From positions 62,001 through 126,000 of the forward strand of contig NZ_REFV01000011.1 in the NCBI RefSeq assembly GCF_003688895.1: 64,000 nucleotides of DNA, given 5' to 3'. The notes beneath the pieces were generated by a model. The model was not told where the DNA came from and did not search any database. It worked only from the letters and a program-made list of their open reading frames with translations. Positions 8,181 to 16,762 of the stretch are shown piece after piece. Source of the stretch: Dokdonia sinensis (GTDB lineage Bacteria > Bacteroidota > Bacteroidia > Flavobacteriales > Flavobacteriaceae). Position 1 is the first letter of the stretch. Each line of letters begins with the position of its first letter. The position numbers were made by a program, and so were the translations under genes.

Positions 8181-8809
8181 TCACAATAGTAATAGGCGAA
8201 GATCATCAAGCAATTATAGACGGCATGGTACTGCTGCTCCAATATGATAAGAACATCAGTATTATAGATACTGCAAATGATGGTAAAGCCCTGCTTGATA
8301 TTGTGCTACAAAAAAGGCCCGACGTGGTAATTACGGATATCAGAATGCCCGTTATGGACGGAATTGCAGTCACTCGCGCTATTAAAGAGCAATTACCTAA
8401 CACTAAGATTGTTGCATTCTCAATGTTTGATCAAGATGATGCTTTTCTCCAAATGCACGAGGCAGGCGTATCAGGATATATTTTAAAAAACAGTCCTCTA
8501 GAAGAGGTGCGTAAAGCAGTCATAGCGGTCCATGCTGGAAAGGAGTATTATGATAGCGGTATAGACGAACGTTTATATGATAACGCTTTCGCGAAAGCAA
8601 AAACAACAAAATCAGTACTCTCAAAAAGTGAACGAGAAATCCTGAACCTCATCGCCCAAAACAAAACCTCTTCAGAAATCGCCGAAATAAGGTTTACGGC
8701 AGTCTCTACTGTCGAAAAACACCGCAAAAATATGATTCGAAAACTGGGCCTAAGCGGCAAAGGAGAACTTCTAAAATATGCCATCCAGCGCAAATACGAA
8801 TTCAACTAA
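8177..8809 (+). CDS. NarL/FixJ-family response regulator
   Basis: The protein has 210 residues. The receiver domain (1-120) has the acidic pair E8-D9, phosphoacceptor D54 in V-V-I-T-D-I-R-M-P and K104. The C-terminal LuxR-type helix-turn-helix (about 145-205) contains L-S-K-S-E-R-E-I-L and S-T-V-E-K-H-R-K-N. The start overlaps the kinase stop (ATGA), indicating a cognate pair. The inter-domain linker N-A-F-A-K-A-K is encoded by a copy of the iterated palindrome (8585-8598). Four nearby 7-2-7 sites of NarL type are its most likely targets, which would make the system autoregulated. A terminator that itself resembles the operator follows 15 bases after the stop. Confidence 0.92.
   Translation: MITIVIGEDHQAIIDGMVLLLQYDKNISIIDTANDGKALLDIVLQKRPDVVITDIRMPVMDGIAVTRAIKEQLPNTKIVAFSMFDQDDAFLQMHEAGVSGYILKNSPLEEVRKAVIAVHAGKEYYDSGIDERLYDNAFAKAKTTKSVLSKSEREILNLIAQNKTSSEIAEIRFTAVSTVEKHRKNMIRKLGLSGKGELLKYAIQRKYEFN
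8585..8598. repeat. Highly iterated palindrome, copy 2 (in response-regulator linker)
   Basis: GCTTTCGCGAAAGC, read in frame as A-F-A-K-A. It falls in the flexible linker between the receiver and DNA-binding domains. Confidence 0.95.
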
Positions 8810-8820
8810 ACAGTAATTAT

Positions 8821-8847
8821 AAAATACCCATTTTCGGGTATTTTTTT
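8821..8847 (+). terminator. Terminator with operator-like core (TACCCAT-TT-TCGGGTA)
   Basis: AAAATACCC / GGGTATTTT form a 9-base stem around ATTTTC, followed by a T-run: a good intrinsic terminator for the kinase-regulator operon. The core at 8825-8840 is also a 7-2-7 repeat related to the operators at 4445, 9253 and 10778, and it lies 34 bases upstream of the next gene. Dual use is possible. Confidence 0.75.
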
Positions 8848-8874
8848 GCCTTCTCCCCGTAAGTATCTTGCGGT

Positions 8875-9246
8875 ATGGATTTTACGCAAAAAATAATTAA
8901 CCTCATTAAAAAGGCACAAGAAGTAAATTGCGCCATTAGTCTATCTACCACCATTGCAATTGCACAAGAGTATCGGGATATTACAGATCACCCAGAACTT
9001 ATAGACAAAGTATTGTCGCTCATCTTAGTGTACGACAAGCAAAAAAAGAACATCGACAGACTTAGTAGCCGAGAATCCCAAATTTTTAACCTTATTGGGA
9101 TGGGATTTACAACAAAGGTTATTGCAAAAATTCTCAAAATAAGCGAAGCCACAGTAAGCACACACCGTAAAAATATTATCAAAAAATTACAGATATCCGG
9201 AGTTGGTCAGCTCAAAAATGTCGCACTACGTTACCATCAGGAGTAG
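8875..9246 (+). CDS. Stand-alone LuxR-type DNA-binding protein
   Basis: This 123-residue protein has a C-terminal LuxR/NarL helix-turn-helix (about 62-120: L-S-S-R-E-S-Q-I-F-N-L-I-G-M-G, S-T-H-R-K-N-I-I-K-K-L). The first 60 residues are helical and show no receiver-domain aspartate. Its HTH resembles that of the regulator just upstream (both end with a G-V/K-G-Q/E-L type turn), suggesting duplication and loss of the receiver. It could compete for the same operators or act as a constitutive helper; neither is proven. It sits between two operator-like sequences, so it probably belongs to the same circuit. Confidence 0.85.
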   Translation: MDFTQKIINLIKKAQEVNCAISLSTTIAIAQEYRDITDHPELIDKVLSLILVYDKQKKNIDRLSSRESQIFNLIGMGFTTKVIAKILKISEATVSTHRKNIIKKLQISGVGQLKNVALRYHQE

Positions 9247-9252
9247 TAACAA

Positions 9253-9268
9253 TACCCTTTATTGGGTA
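9253..9268. promoter_or_regulatory. NarL-like operator upstream of the DUF5723-type gene
   Basis: TACCCTT-TA-TTGGGTA, a 7-2-7 inverted repeat, 49 bases before the ATG at 9318. It shares ATTGGGTATGGTGT with the site upstream of 4496. Both promoters also have a downstream ATTAGCA element (about 4470 and 9295). Confidence 0.65.
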
Positions 9269-9317
9269 TGGTGTTGCCTCCATTCATCCTATACATTAGC
9301 AATCCAAACTTAACTTT

Positions 9318-10619
9318 ATGAATCTAAAATTACTTTTTTTAAGTCTCATCTGTGCAGCAACATTACAAGCACAATCATTTAAAGGATTGGGATCAAGCAA
9401 TTATGCCGGAATCCACGGAGCCATTTATAATCCAGCACAAATTGCGGCATCACCTTATACATTCGATTTTAATCTAGTATCTGTTTATGCGACCGCAGGT
9501 AGTGACTATTTTGGAATAGACCTAGGTAGTATTACAGACCAAAGCGAGGGATTTGACTTTGAGGATGCCAGCAAGCAATTCCCAAAAGATGATAATAATT
9601 TCTTTTTAAATACCGATGTCGTTGGCCCATCATTTATGTTTAACCTGAGCCCAAAAAGCTCCATTGGTATTATCACCAGAGCACGTGGGATGTTTAATCT
9701 GAACAATATTAGTGGAGAACTGTATGAGGATATAAGTGACAACTTTGACGAAGATGAAGATTTTGAGGCAAATTCAGAAAACTTTAGCGGTACCGTGCAT
9801 GCATGGGCAGAAATAGGTCTGACTTACGGTTATGTAGTAAGTAAGAGCGATAACCACGCTTTAAAAGTAGGAGCTACTGTAAAGTACCTTCAGGGAGCTG
9901 GAAGTTTGTTCCTAGCATCAGACAGTATTGATGCGGTACACGATGCCAGCGAAACTTCCCTTACAAGTACGGGAGATTTATCTTACGGCACGACTGTAGA
10001 TTTTGACAACGATGATATTAGTTTTGACAATCTTACTTCTGGTTTTGGGCTTGACATTGGGTTCGTATATGAATCTAAGAAGGATAGCCTATCTACAGAT
10101 AAGGGTTGGAAAATAGGAGTTTCGATTAATGACATAGGTAATATTAACTACAAGGATACAGAGACTACGGTGTACAACCTTAATCAAACTGTAGATACCG
10201 CCATTTTTGACGACGAAGATTTAGAACAAGTGCTCGAAGATAATTATGATGGGCAAACCAGCGTGGGTGCTACAAAAGTAGGTTTGCCCACATCTGCTCA
10301 CATCTTTGCAGATTATAACATCCATAAAAGATTATATATCGGTCTCGAATCTTCTATATCTTTAGTAAATCGCGATAAGACTAACGCAAATCGCATTTAT
10401 AGTTATGCTACGCTCAATCCTCGTCTAGAGATGAAGTGGCTTGCGGTGTATAGTCCTATTACGGTACAGCAATATACAGGACTATCCTGGGGAGCAGGAG
10501 TAAAATTAGGACCACTTACAATAGGTTCAGGTTCCATTTTGACCAATCTTTTATCCGATTCTTCAAAAGCTACAGACGTTTACGTAGGTCTGAAAGTACC
10601 GTTTTTTAAACGCTCATAA
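9318..10619 (+). CDS. DUF5723-type outer-membrane beta-barrel protein
   Basis: The product has 433 residues with a signal peptide (M-N-L-K-L-L-F-L-S-L-I, cleavage near L-Q-A-Q). The mature start, S-F-K-G-L-G-S-S-N-Y-A-G-I-H-G-A-I-Y-N-P-A, is the pattern I associate with DUF5723 proteins of Bacteroidota. Alternating beta patterns, acidic loops (D-N-F-D-E-D-E-D-F-E) and an aromatic end (V-P-F-F-K-R-S) fit a barrel. It is preceded by an operator of the local circuit, so it is probably under control of the neighbouring two-component system. Its biochemical role is unknown. A terminator follows. Confidence 0.75.
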   Translation: MNLKLLFLSLICAATLQAQSFKGLGSSNYAGIHGAIYNPAQIAASPYTFDFNLVSVYATAGSDYFGIDLGSITDQSEGFDFEDASKQFPKDDNNFFLNTDVVGPSFMFNLSPKSSIGIITRARGMFNLNNISGELYEDISDNFDEDEDFEANSENFSGTVHAWAEIGLTYGYVVSKSDNHALKVGATVKYLQGAGSLFLASDSIDAVHDASETSLTSTGDLSYGTTVDFDNDDISFDNLTSGFGLDIGFVYESKKDSLSTDKGWKIGVSINDIGNINYKDTETTVYNLNQTVDTAIFDDEDLEQVLEDNYDGQTSVGATKVGLPTSAHIFADYNIHKRLYIGLESSISLVNRDKTNANRIYSYATLNPRLEMKWLAVYSPITVQQYTGLSWGAGVKLGPLTIGSGSILTNLLSDSSKATDVYVGLKVPFFKRS

Positions 10620-10649
10620 AGATTGTTTGTTTATTTCTTGTTTAGCCGG

Positions 10650-10688
10650 GAAGCGCATTTGGAAAATTCCGAATGCGCTTCTCTTTTA
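10650..10688 (+). terminator. Intrinsic terminator after the DUF5723-type gene
   Basis: AAGCGCATT (10651-10659) pairs with AATGCGCTT (10672-10680). The inner GGAAAATTCC can extend the stem, and CTCTTTTAT follows. It lies 30 bases after the stop codon. Confidence 0.75.
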
Positions 10689-10777
10689 TCTCAAAGAGTA
10701 ATTTTCTCTTATACAAAATGCTCACTCCTTACTTGATGGTCTGTATGATATCTCTAATGTCATTCTCTCATAAAATA

Positions 10778-10793
10778 TAACCACTATTGGGTA
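10778..10793. promoter_or_regulatory. NarL-like operator touching the promoter of the PorT-like gene
   Basis: TAACCAC-TA-TTGGGTA, the most divergent left arm but an identical right arm. It abuts the TTG of the promoter at 10794, the position expected for an activating response regulator. Confidence 0.6.
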
Positions 10794-10824
10794 TTGTTTT
10801 AAGTTAAGCCTAAAATTATTTTTG
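10794..10824 (+). promoter_or_regulatory. Bacteroidota-type promoter for the PorT-like gene
   Basis: TTG (10794-10796), a 20-base spacer, then TATTTTTG (10817-10824), which lies 24 bases before the ATG at 10849. It fits TTG-N17-23-TAnnTTTG. Confidence 0.7.
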
Positions 10825-10848
10825 ATTTAAATTTAAAACTTACTAATT

Positions 10849-11478
10849 ATGAAGAAAATTTTATTTACAATTTTATGCGTAGGAACATTTATAGCTACGC
10901 AAGCTCAAGAATTTAATTTCGGAGCTAAAGCTGGTGTAAACCTTGCATCTATAGGCGGTGATGATACAGATGACCTAGACGGTAGGACATCTTTCCACCT
11001 TGGACTTACGGGGACGTATATGCTTTCTGAGCAATTTGCACTTCAGGGAGAACTTCTCTATTCTTCGGTAGGGGCAAAATTCGAAGAGAATGGGGATGGC
11101 TTTAGCGGTGAATCTGTAACCAAATTGGATTATTTAAGTATCCCACTATTAGGAAGATTTTTTGTAACTGAAGGTTTTAGCCTTGAAGCGGGTCCACAAA
11201 TCAGTTTGTTGCTTTCTGCAAAGGAAGAGTTTGACTTTTCTGATTCCTTTGAAGGTGAAGTTATTTCAGAATCTGGTGAAGAAGATGTAGACGAGTTTAT
11301 TAACGGTCTTGATCTAGGCTTTGCTTTAGGAACAACATACGAGCTTGATATGGGTGTATTCTTAAGCGCTCGTTATGTTTTAGGACTTTCTAATATTAAT
11401 GATTTTGATGATGATGATGGGGATGATTTTAAAAATCAAAACAATGTTCTGCAAGTTTCTGTAGGTTATAAGTTCTAG
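10849..11478 (+). CDS. PorT-like outer-membrane beta-barrel protein with acidic loops
   Basis: This 209-residue protein has a signal peptide (cleavage near T-Q-A-Q-E). The mature N-terminus F-N-F-G-A-K-A-G-V-N-L-A is the usual start of PorT/OMP_b-brl_2-type eight-stranded barrels, and the last residues L-Q-V-S-V-G-Y-K-F match a barrel C-terminus. The extracellular-type loops are strikingly acidic (G-D-D-T-D-D-L-D and D-F-D-D-D-D-G-D-D-F), compatible with divalent cation binding. It has its own promoter with an adjacent operator. I infer control by the two-component system; the function is not known. Confidence 0.8.
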   Translation: MKKILFTILCVGTFIATQAQEFNFGAKAGVNLASIGGDDTDDLDGRTSFHLGLTGTYMLSEQFALQGELLYSSVGAKFEENGDGFSGESVTKLDYLSIPLLGRFFVTEGFSLEAGPQISLLLSAKEEFDFSDSFEGEVISESGEEDVDEFINGLDLGFALGTTYELDMGVFLSARYVLGLSNINDFDDDDGDDFKNQNNVLQVSVGYKF

Positions 11479-11486
11479 TAGCGTTT

Positions 11487-11536
11487 AAAAAAATAAAAAA
11501 GGCCCAGTAAAAATTATTTTTACAGGGCCTCTTTTT
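11487..11536. terminator. Bidirectional terminator between convergent genes
   Basis: AGGCCC / GGGCCT close a long stem continued by GTAAAAAT / ATTTTTAC, with an A-run on the left and a T-run on the right. It lies between the PorT-like gene and glyA, which converge here. Confidence 0.85.
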
Positions 11537-11554
11537 ATGTTGTGACTTCTAATA

Positions 11555-12829
11555 TTACATCTTAAATAAAGGCTTCCCTCCCATCATAGTATTTACTTCT
11601 TGAGCCACATTCTCGAGAACTTCTTCATTATCGTGATGCTCAATCGCCTTGTCTATAAAGTTTGCGATGGTTAGCATATCATCTTCTTTAAGTCCACGTG
11701 TTGTCACAGCAGAAGTTCCTATACGGATTCCTGAAGTTACAAAAGGTGACCTATCGTCAAAGGGCACCATATTTTTATTTACCGTAATATCTGCTTTTCC
11801 TAAGGCTTCTTCGGCAGCTTTTCCTGTTACGTTTTTATTGCGCAGGTCTATAAGCATCATATGATTATCAGTCCCGCCAGAAATAATATCGTAACCTTTC
11901 AAGATTAGTGCATCTGCAAGAATCGACGCATTCTTCTTAACCTGAACCATATAATGTAGGAACTCGTCTGTAAGTGCCTCCCCAAAAGCAATTGCCTTTG
12001 CTGCAATGATATGCTCTAGTGGTCCACCTTGATTTCCTGGGAAAATCCCGCTGTCTAATAAAGAAGACATCATCCTGAGGTTTCCGTTCTTTAATTTGAT
12101 TCCGAAAGGGTTCTCAAAATCTTTACCCATTAGTATCATTCCGCCACGAGGGCCTCTTAATGTTTTGTGTGTCGTTGTCGTTACCACGTGACAATGTGGT
12201 AGTGGGTCTGCGATGATTCCTTTGGCAATAAGACCGGCTGGATGGGCCATATCTGCAAGGAGGATGGCGCCTACTTTGTCTGCAATTTCGCGAAAGCGGG
12301 CATAATCAATCTCACGAGAGTATGCAGAGGCACCTGCAATGATCATTTTTGGTTTTTCGCGCAAAGCGATTTCTTCTATTTTATCGTAATCTAGTCTTCC
12401 AGTAGCTTCCTCTACGCCATAAAATACCGGGTTGTAAAGGCGTCCAGAAAAGTTTACTGGTGATCCGTGCGTTAAGTGACCACCGTGTGATAAGTCAAAA
12501 CCTAAAAAGGTGTCTCCAGGCTTTAAACACGCGTGAAAAACAGCTGTATTAGCTTGTGAACCAGAATGTGGCTGTACGTTTGCATATTCGGCACCAAAAA
12601 GCTCTTTTGCGCGCTCGATAGCAATAGTCTCGACCTCATCTACTACCTCACAACCGCCATAATAGCGTTTTCCAGGGTAACCTTCGGCATATTTATTTGT
12701 GAGTACAGAGCCTGCCGCTTCCATCACTTGGTCGCTTACAAAATTCTCCGAAGCTATTAATTCTAGTCCGTTGAGCTGTCTCTGGTGTTCTTCTTTAATA
12801 AGGTCAAAAATGGCAGTATCGCGTTGCAT
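11555..12829 (-). CDS. glyA: Serine hydroxymethyltransferase
   Basis: The protein has 424 residues (E. coli GlyA 417), starting [18 protein letters not shown]. The frame is open further upstream, but those 63 residues match nothing and would collide with the fahA promoter. Diagnostic sequences are [20 protein letters not shown] and [16 protein letters not shown], which holds the PLP-binding lysine. It interconverts serine and glycine while charging tetrahydrofolate with a one-carbon unit in the cytoplasm. It is divergent from fahA. The sequence coding R-F-R-E-I contains a near-match to the iterated palindrome (12286-12297). Confidence 0.97.
   Translation of the reverse strand: MQRDTAIFDLIKEEHQRQLNGLELIASENFVSDQVMEAAGSVLTNKYAEGYPGKRYYGGCEVVDEVETIAIERAKELFGAEYANVQPHSGSQANTAVFHACLKPGDTFLGFDLSHGGHLTHGSPVNFSGRLYNPVFYGVEEATGRLDYDKIEEIALREKPKMIIAGASAYSREIDYARFREIADKVGAILLADMAHPAGLIAKGIIADPLPHCHVVTTTTHKTLRGPRGGMILMGKDFENPFGIKLKNGNLRMMSSLLDSGIFPGNQGGPLEHIIAAKAIAFGEALTDEFLHYMVQVKKNASILADALILKGYDIISGGTDNHMMLIDLRNKNVTGKAAEEALGKADITVNKNMVPFDDRSPFVTSGIRIGTSAVTTRGLKEDDMLTIANFIDKAIEHHDNEEVLENVAQEVNTMMGGKPLFKM
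12286..12297. repeat. Degenerate copy of the iterated palindrome in glyA
   Basis: TTTCGCGAAAGC: the core is intact but one arm is lost. It may be a chance match in a conserved gene or a decayed copy. Confidence 0.5.
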
Positions 12830-12872
12830 AAAAATAGGATTTGTTAAAGTGCTGTAAAAATAAGCATATACA

Positions 12873-12902
12873 TTGGTAGACATCTGATAAATTCTATCTT
12901 TG
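12873..12902 (+). promoter_or_regulatory. Bacteroidota-type promoter for fahA
   Basis: TTG (12873-12875), a 19-base spacer, then TATCTTTG (12895-12902), 36 bases before the chosen fahA ATG. It is an exact match to both elements. Confidence 0.7.
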
Positions 12903-12938
12903 AGTAACACATTTACAAACATTTTATCAAGAATTGCT

Positions 12939-14231
12939 ATGCCATTAACCGCTAACGACCCAAATAAAAAGACCTGGCTTGATACGCCTAAAAACACGGA
13001 CTTCCCCATCCAGAACATCCCCTTTGGTGTGTTTCTTACTCGAGATGATGTTATTACTATAGGAACTCGTATAGGTGATTATGCCATAGATCTCGGGGCA
13101 TTGCACCAGTTGGGATACTTTGAAGGTATTCCACTTACAGACGATATATTTCTTCAGGATACCCTAAATGATTTTATTGCAGATGGCCGCAAGACTTGGC
13201 GTCTAGTGCGTAATCGAATCTCTGAAATTTTTGAGGAAAATAATGCCGCTTTGCGCGAAAATGAAGCCCACCGCGAGACTGTTATTTTTAAAATGGAAGA
13301 GGTCGAGATGCAACTGCCGGTGCAAATAGGCGATTACACAGATTTTTACAGTAGTATAGAGCACGCAACAAACGTAGGAACAATGTTCCGTGGTGAAGAA
13401 AACGCCTTGATGCCTAACTGGTTGCACCTTCCCGTAGCTTATCACGGAAGAAGTAGTTCAATCATTCCATCTGGAATACCGGTGCATCGCCCTAATGGTC
13501 AGAAATTACCTAATGGAGCCACAGAACCCATCTTTGGCCCATCGCGATTAGTAGATTTTGAACTGGAAATGGCGTTTATCACTACAGATGCAAATAATCT
13601 AGGAGAACCTATATCTACCAAAAATGCAGAAGAAAATATATTTGGAATGGTCCTTTTTAATGACTGGAGTGCTCGAGATATTCAGAAATGGGAATATGTA
13701 CCATTAGGACCCTTCCTTGCAAAGAATTTTGCCTCATCTATCTCACCTTGGATAGTAACATTAGATGCTCTTGAGCCCTTCCGCACGGAAAGTCCAAAAC
13801 CTAAAAAGAAGCTCTTGCCTTATTTGCAATATGAAGGAAAGAAAAGTTTTGATATAAAATTAGAAGTTGCCATACAACCGGAAAACAAGGTAGAAACGGT
13901 AGTGACAAAGTCTAACTTTAAATATATGTACTGGAATATGAGCCAGCAACTCGCGCACCATACTGTAAATGGATGTCCTGTAAACGCTGGAGATATGATG
14001 GGAACAGGAACACTATCTGGTCCTACTGAGGATTCTTATGGATCTATGCTTGAATTATCGTGGCGAGGGGAGAAACCTGTGAAACTCAAAGAAGGTGGAG
14101 ACCGCAAATTTATAGAAGATAATGATACGGTTATTATACGCGGATATTCTAAATCTAAAGAATACCCGAGAATAGGCTTCGGAGAGGTTTCTACTAAGCT
14201 GTTACCTGTTTTTAAGGCTAAGAAAAAATAA
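12939..14231 (+). CDS. fahA: Fumarylacetoacetase
   Basis: The protein has 430 residues (human FAH 419), starting [15 protein letters not shown]. An upstream TTG at 12900 lies inside the promoter and is rejected. It has the FAH N-terminal domain ([13 protein letters not shown]), then the catalytic fold: [28 protein letters not shown] and metal ligands in D-F-E-L-E-M-A. It hydrolyses 4-fumarylacetoacetate to fumarate and acetoacetate, the last step of tyrosine breakdown. No other tyrosine-pathway gene is adjacent. Confidence 0.95.
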   Translation: MPLTANDPNKKTWLDTPKNTDFPIQNIPFGVFLTRDDVITIGTRIGDYAIDLGALHQLGYFEGIPLTDDIFLQDTLNDFIADGRKTWRLVRNRISEIFEENNAALRENEAHRETVIFKMEEVEMQLPVQIGDYTDFYSSIEHATNVGTMFRGEENALMPNWLHLPVAYHGRSSSIIPSGIPVHRPNGQKLPNGATEPIFGPSRLVDFELEMAFITTDANNLGEPISTKNAEENIFGMVLFNDWSARDIQKWEYVPLGPFLAKNFASSISPWIVTLDALEPFRTESPKPKKKLLPYLQYEGKKSFDIKLEVAIQPENKVETVVTKSNFKYMYWNMSQQLAHHTVNGCPVNAGDMMGTGTLSGPTEDSYGSMLELSWRGEKPVKLKEGGDRKFIEDNDTVIIRGYSKSKEYPRIGFGEVSTKLLPVFKAKKK

Positions 14232-14375
14232 CGGCAGTTGCAATTTGCAGTTGCAGTAAAAAGTGAGAAGTGGTAGTGAAAATGCTGACACTTCTCCAAA
14301 ACCTTAGGTGCGGTTGTTTTCTAGTTTCTGTAATTATTCTTTTACAAAAAATAGATGAAATGATATTACATAACA

Positions 14376-14415
14376 AAAGTCAGAGTTGCGGAATTCTTTC
14401 CTCACCTCTGACTTT
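14376..14415. terminator. Weak hairpin between fahA and recQ
   Basis: AAAGTCAGAG (14376-14385) pairs with CTCTGACTTT (14406-14415) around a 20-base loop, in the gap between convergent genes. There is no strong T-run, so termination is uncertain. The rest of the 270-base gap shows only a short direct repeat (CAGTTGCA at about 14236 and 14249). Confidence 0.4.
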
Positions 14416-14501
14416 AATAAGCTTTTGATTCTTTGACATTTTAGTTTAAGAGCGTAAAAAGCTATGTAAACAATACCGATAACAACACAGCAACGGCAAA
14501 C

Positions 14502-16697
14502 TTAATTTGCCACTTCACTCATAAACTTAATGCGATATAGACGTAATTCTTCATCATCATAATCACCATCAAATTCTTCTAAGGCCGCTTCAATCTTGTC
14601 TGTTTCGGCTTCCATAAAGTACTCGTGAAGCTCCTCTTGCTGGTCTTCGTCTAATAGATCATCTATCCAATAATCAATATTAAGCTTTGTACCACTAAAG
14701 ACAATAGCCTCCATTTCCTTTATGAAATCATTCATATCCTTCCCTTTTGCAGCGGCGATATCATCTAATGGTAATTTTCTATCTACGTTTTGAATGATAT
14801 ATAGTTTTAAACCACTATTTGCCCCAGTACTTTTTACTACTAGATCATCAGGTCTGACAATATCATTCTCCTCTACGTACTGAGTAATTAATTTTAAAAA
14901 TGGTTTTCCATATTTTTTTGCCTTGCCATCGCCTACCCCGTGTACAGAGCCTAGCTCCTCTAGCGTGATAGGATATTTAATTGCCATATCATTAAGCGAT
15001 GGATCCTGAAATATTACAAATGGAGGCACGTCGAGTTTCTTTGCCTCTTTCTTGCGCAAGTCTTTCAGTAACGCAATAAGTTGTTTATCTGTCTCGGCAA
15101 TTCCTTTTGAGGAAACTATGGTGTTGTCTGTGTTTTCGTCAAAAATGTGGTCATCTGCCATCATAAAAGACTCAGGATTTTTAATAAAATTATGACCCTT
15201 GTCTGTCAGCTTTACAACACCGTAGGTTTCTATATCTTTTCTTATAAACCCAGCGACAATAGCTTGACGCAGTAGAGCGTGCCAGTAAGCTTTATCTCTG
15301 GCACTTCCTGAACCGAAAAAGGGTTGTTCGTGCGTTTTATGTGAGCTAATGATAGCATTTTCTTTTCCTAACATTGTAAAAACAATGTCCTTACTCTTAT
15401 AAATTTCATTAGTCCCTTGCACTACCTTTAAAAGTGATAACAATTCATCTTGAGCCTCGTGTTTTTTCTTAGGGAAGCGCATATTATCATCTAGCATCCC
15501 TCCTTCTCCAGTCTCATTGTCATAATGCTCTCCAAAGTAATGAAGGATAAATTTTCTTCTAGAAATACTTGTCTCGCAATACGCGACTACTTCTTGAAGG
15601 AGGGCGTGCCCAATTTCTTGTTCGGCAATAGGCTTGCCACTCATAAATTTCTCGAGTTTCTCAATATCCTTGTAGGCATAAAATGCAAGGCAATGCCCTT
15701 CTCCTCCATCTCTTCCCGCTCTTCCGGTCTCCTGATAGTAACTCTCGATACTCTTAGGAATATCGTGGTGTATGACAAACCGTACGTCTGGTTTATCTAT
15801 TCCCATACCAAAAGCAATAGTTGCTACAACCACGTCCACATCTTCCATCAGAAATTCATCTTGATGGCGCACACGCGTTTTTGCATCGAGTCCTGCGTGA
15901 TAAGGCACCGCTTTAAGTCCGTTTACCTGCAACGTTTGTGCAAGCTCTTCTACTCGCTTGCGCGAAAGACAATAAATAATCCCACTCTTCCCCTCGTTCT
16001 GTTTTACAAACCGAATGATATCTGAATCTACATCCTTAGTCTTAGGACGAATCTCATAATACAGATTAGGTCTATTAAAGGAGGCTTTAAATGTATTTGC
16101 GTTCTGAATACCAAGGTTCTTAAGAATATCTTCTTGTACCTTAGGTGTTGCTGTTGCAGTAACAGCTATAATTGGGATAGAATCATCTATACGTTTTATA
16201 ATGCTACGCAGATTTCGGTATTCTGGCCTGAAGTCGTGCCCCCACTCTGAGATACAATGCGCTTCATCTATAGCAAGGAAAGATATTTTAACCGAGCGTA
16301 AAAACTCAGCATTTTCTTCTTTTGTTAAGGATTCTGGCGCTACATAAAGTAATTTTGTTACACCACTAGTTATATCCTCCTTTACGGTTTTGATTTCATT
16401 TTTAGTAAGTGAGGAGTTGAGCACGTGAGCAATCCCGTGATCTTCGGAAATACCGCGTATAGCATCTACCTGATTTTTCATCAGGGCAATGAGTGGCGAA
16501 ACCACAATAGCCGTGCCTTCTGCAATCAACGCTGGTAACTGATAACACAGCGATTTACCACCTCCAGTAGGCATAATCACAAAAGTGTTATGACCTCCTA
16601 CGATACTTCTAATCACTTCTTCTTGCAGCCCTTTAAACTGACTGAATCCAAAGTATTTTTTTAATGATTTGTGTAAGTCTAATTCTTCTGAACTCAT
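14502..16697 (-). CDS. recQ: ATP-dependent DNA helicase RecQ
   Basis: This 731-residue helicase has Walker A P-T-G-G-G-K-S (43-49), a DEAH box followed by C-I-S-E-W-G-H-D-F-R-P, and the helicase C-terminal block with F-G-M-G-I-D-K-P-D-V-R and Q-E-T-G-R-A-G-R-D-G. A RecQ zinc/winged-helix region follows, then an HRDC domain near residues 530-600 (L-R-K-K-E-A-K-K-L-D-V-P-P-F-V-I-F). About 130 further acidic C-terminal residues continue past HRDC. It unwinds DNA 3'-5' in recombination and fork repair. It is divergent from tatC. Confidence 0.95.
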   Translation of the reverse strand: MSSEELDLHKSLKKYFGFSQFKGLQEEVIRSIVGGHNTFVIMPTGGGKSLCYQLPALIAEGTAIVVSPLIALMKNQVDAIRGISEDHGIAHVLNSSLTKNEIKTVKEDITSGVTKLLYVAPESLTKEENAEFLRSVKISFLAIDEAHCISEWGHDFRPEYRNLRSIIKRIDDSIPIIAVTATATPKVQEDILKNLGIQNANTFKASFNRPNLYYEIRPKTKDVDSDIIRFVKQNEGKSGIIYCLSRKRVEELAQTLQVNGLKAVPYHAGLDAKTRVRHQDEFLMEDVDVVVATIAFGMGIDKPDVRFVIHHDIPKSIESYYQETGRAGRDGGEGHCLAFYAYKDIEKLEKFMSGKPIAEQEIGHALLQEVVAYCETSISRRKFILHYFGEHYDNETGEGGMLDDNMRFPKKKHEAQDELLSLLKVVQGTNEIYKSKDIVFTMLGKENAIISSHKTHEQPFFGSGSARDKAYWHALLRQAIVAGFIRKDIETYGVVKLTDKGHNFIKNPESFMMADDHIFDENTDNTIVSSKGIAETDKQLIALLKDLRKKEAKKLDVPPFVIFQDPSLNDMAIKYPITLEELGSVHGVGDGKAKKYGKPFLKLITQYVEENDIVRPDDLVVKSTGANSGLKLYIIQNVDRKLPLDDIAAAKGKDMNDFIKEMEAIVFSGTKLNIDYWIDDLLDEDQQEELHEYFMEAETDKIEAALEEFDGDYDDEELRLYRIKFMSEVAN

Positions 16698-16718
16698 CTA
16701 TTGTAGGTCAATTTTACA

Positions 16719-16726
16719 TACCTTTG
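16719..16726 (+). promoter_or_regulatory. Possible -7 element (TACCTTTG) pointing to tatC
   Basis: Exact TAnnTTTG on the plus strand, 173 bases before tatC, with TTG 15 bases upstream (short spacing). It would give a long leader; weak. Confidence 0.25.
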
Positions 16727-16732
16727 CTTACC

Positions 16733-16762
16733 TAAATATACATATTTCCTAACGTTAAACAA
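16733..16762 (-). promoter_or_regulatory. Candidate promoter for recQ
   Basis: On the minus strand: TTG (16762-16760), a 19-base spacer, TATATTTA (16740-16733), one mismatch to TAnnTTTG. The -7 box lies 35 bases upstream of the ATG. Confidence 0.5.

Noticed and set aside
12830-13018. N-terminal extension of glyA to 13018
   Set aside because: The extra residues have no similarity to GlyA, and the region contains the fahA promoter and start.
15525-16025. Plus-strand open frame of 166 codons opposite recQ
   Set aside because: It is antisense to conserved helicase motifs and shows no family features.
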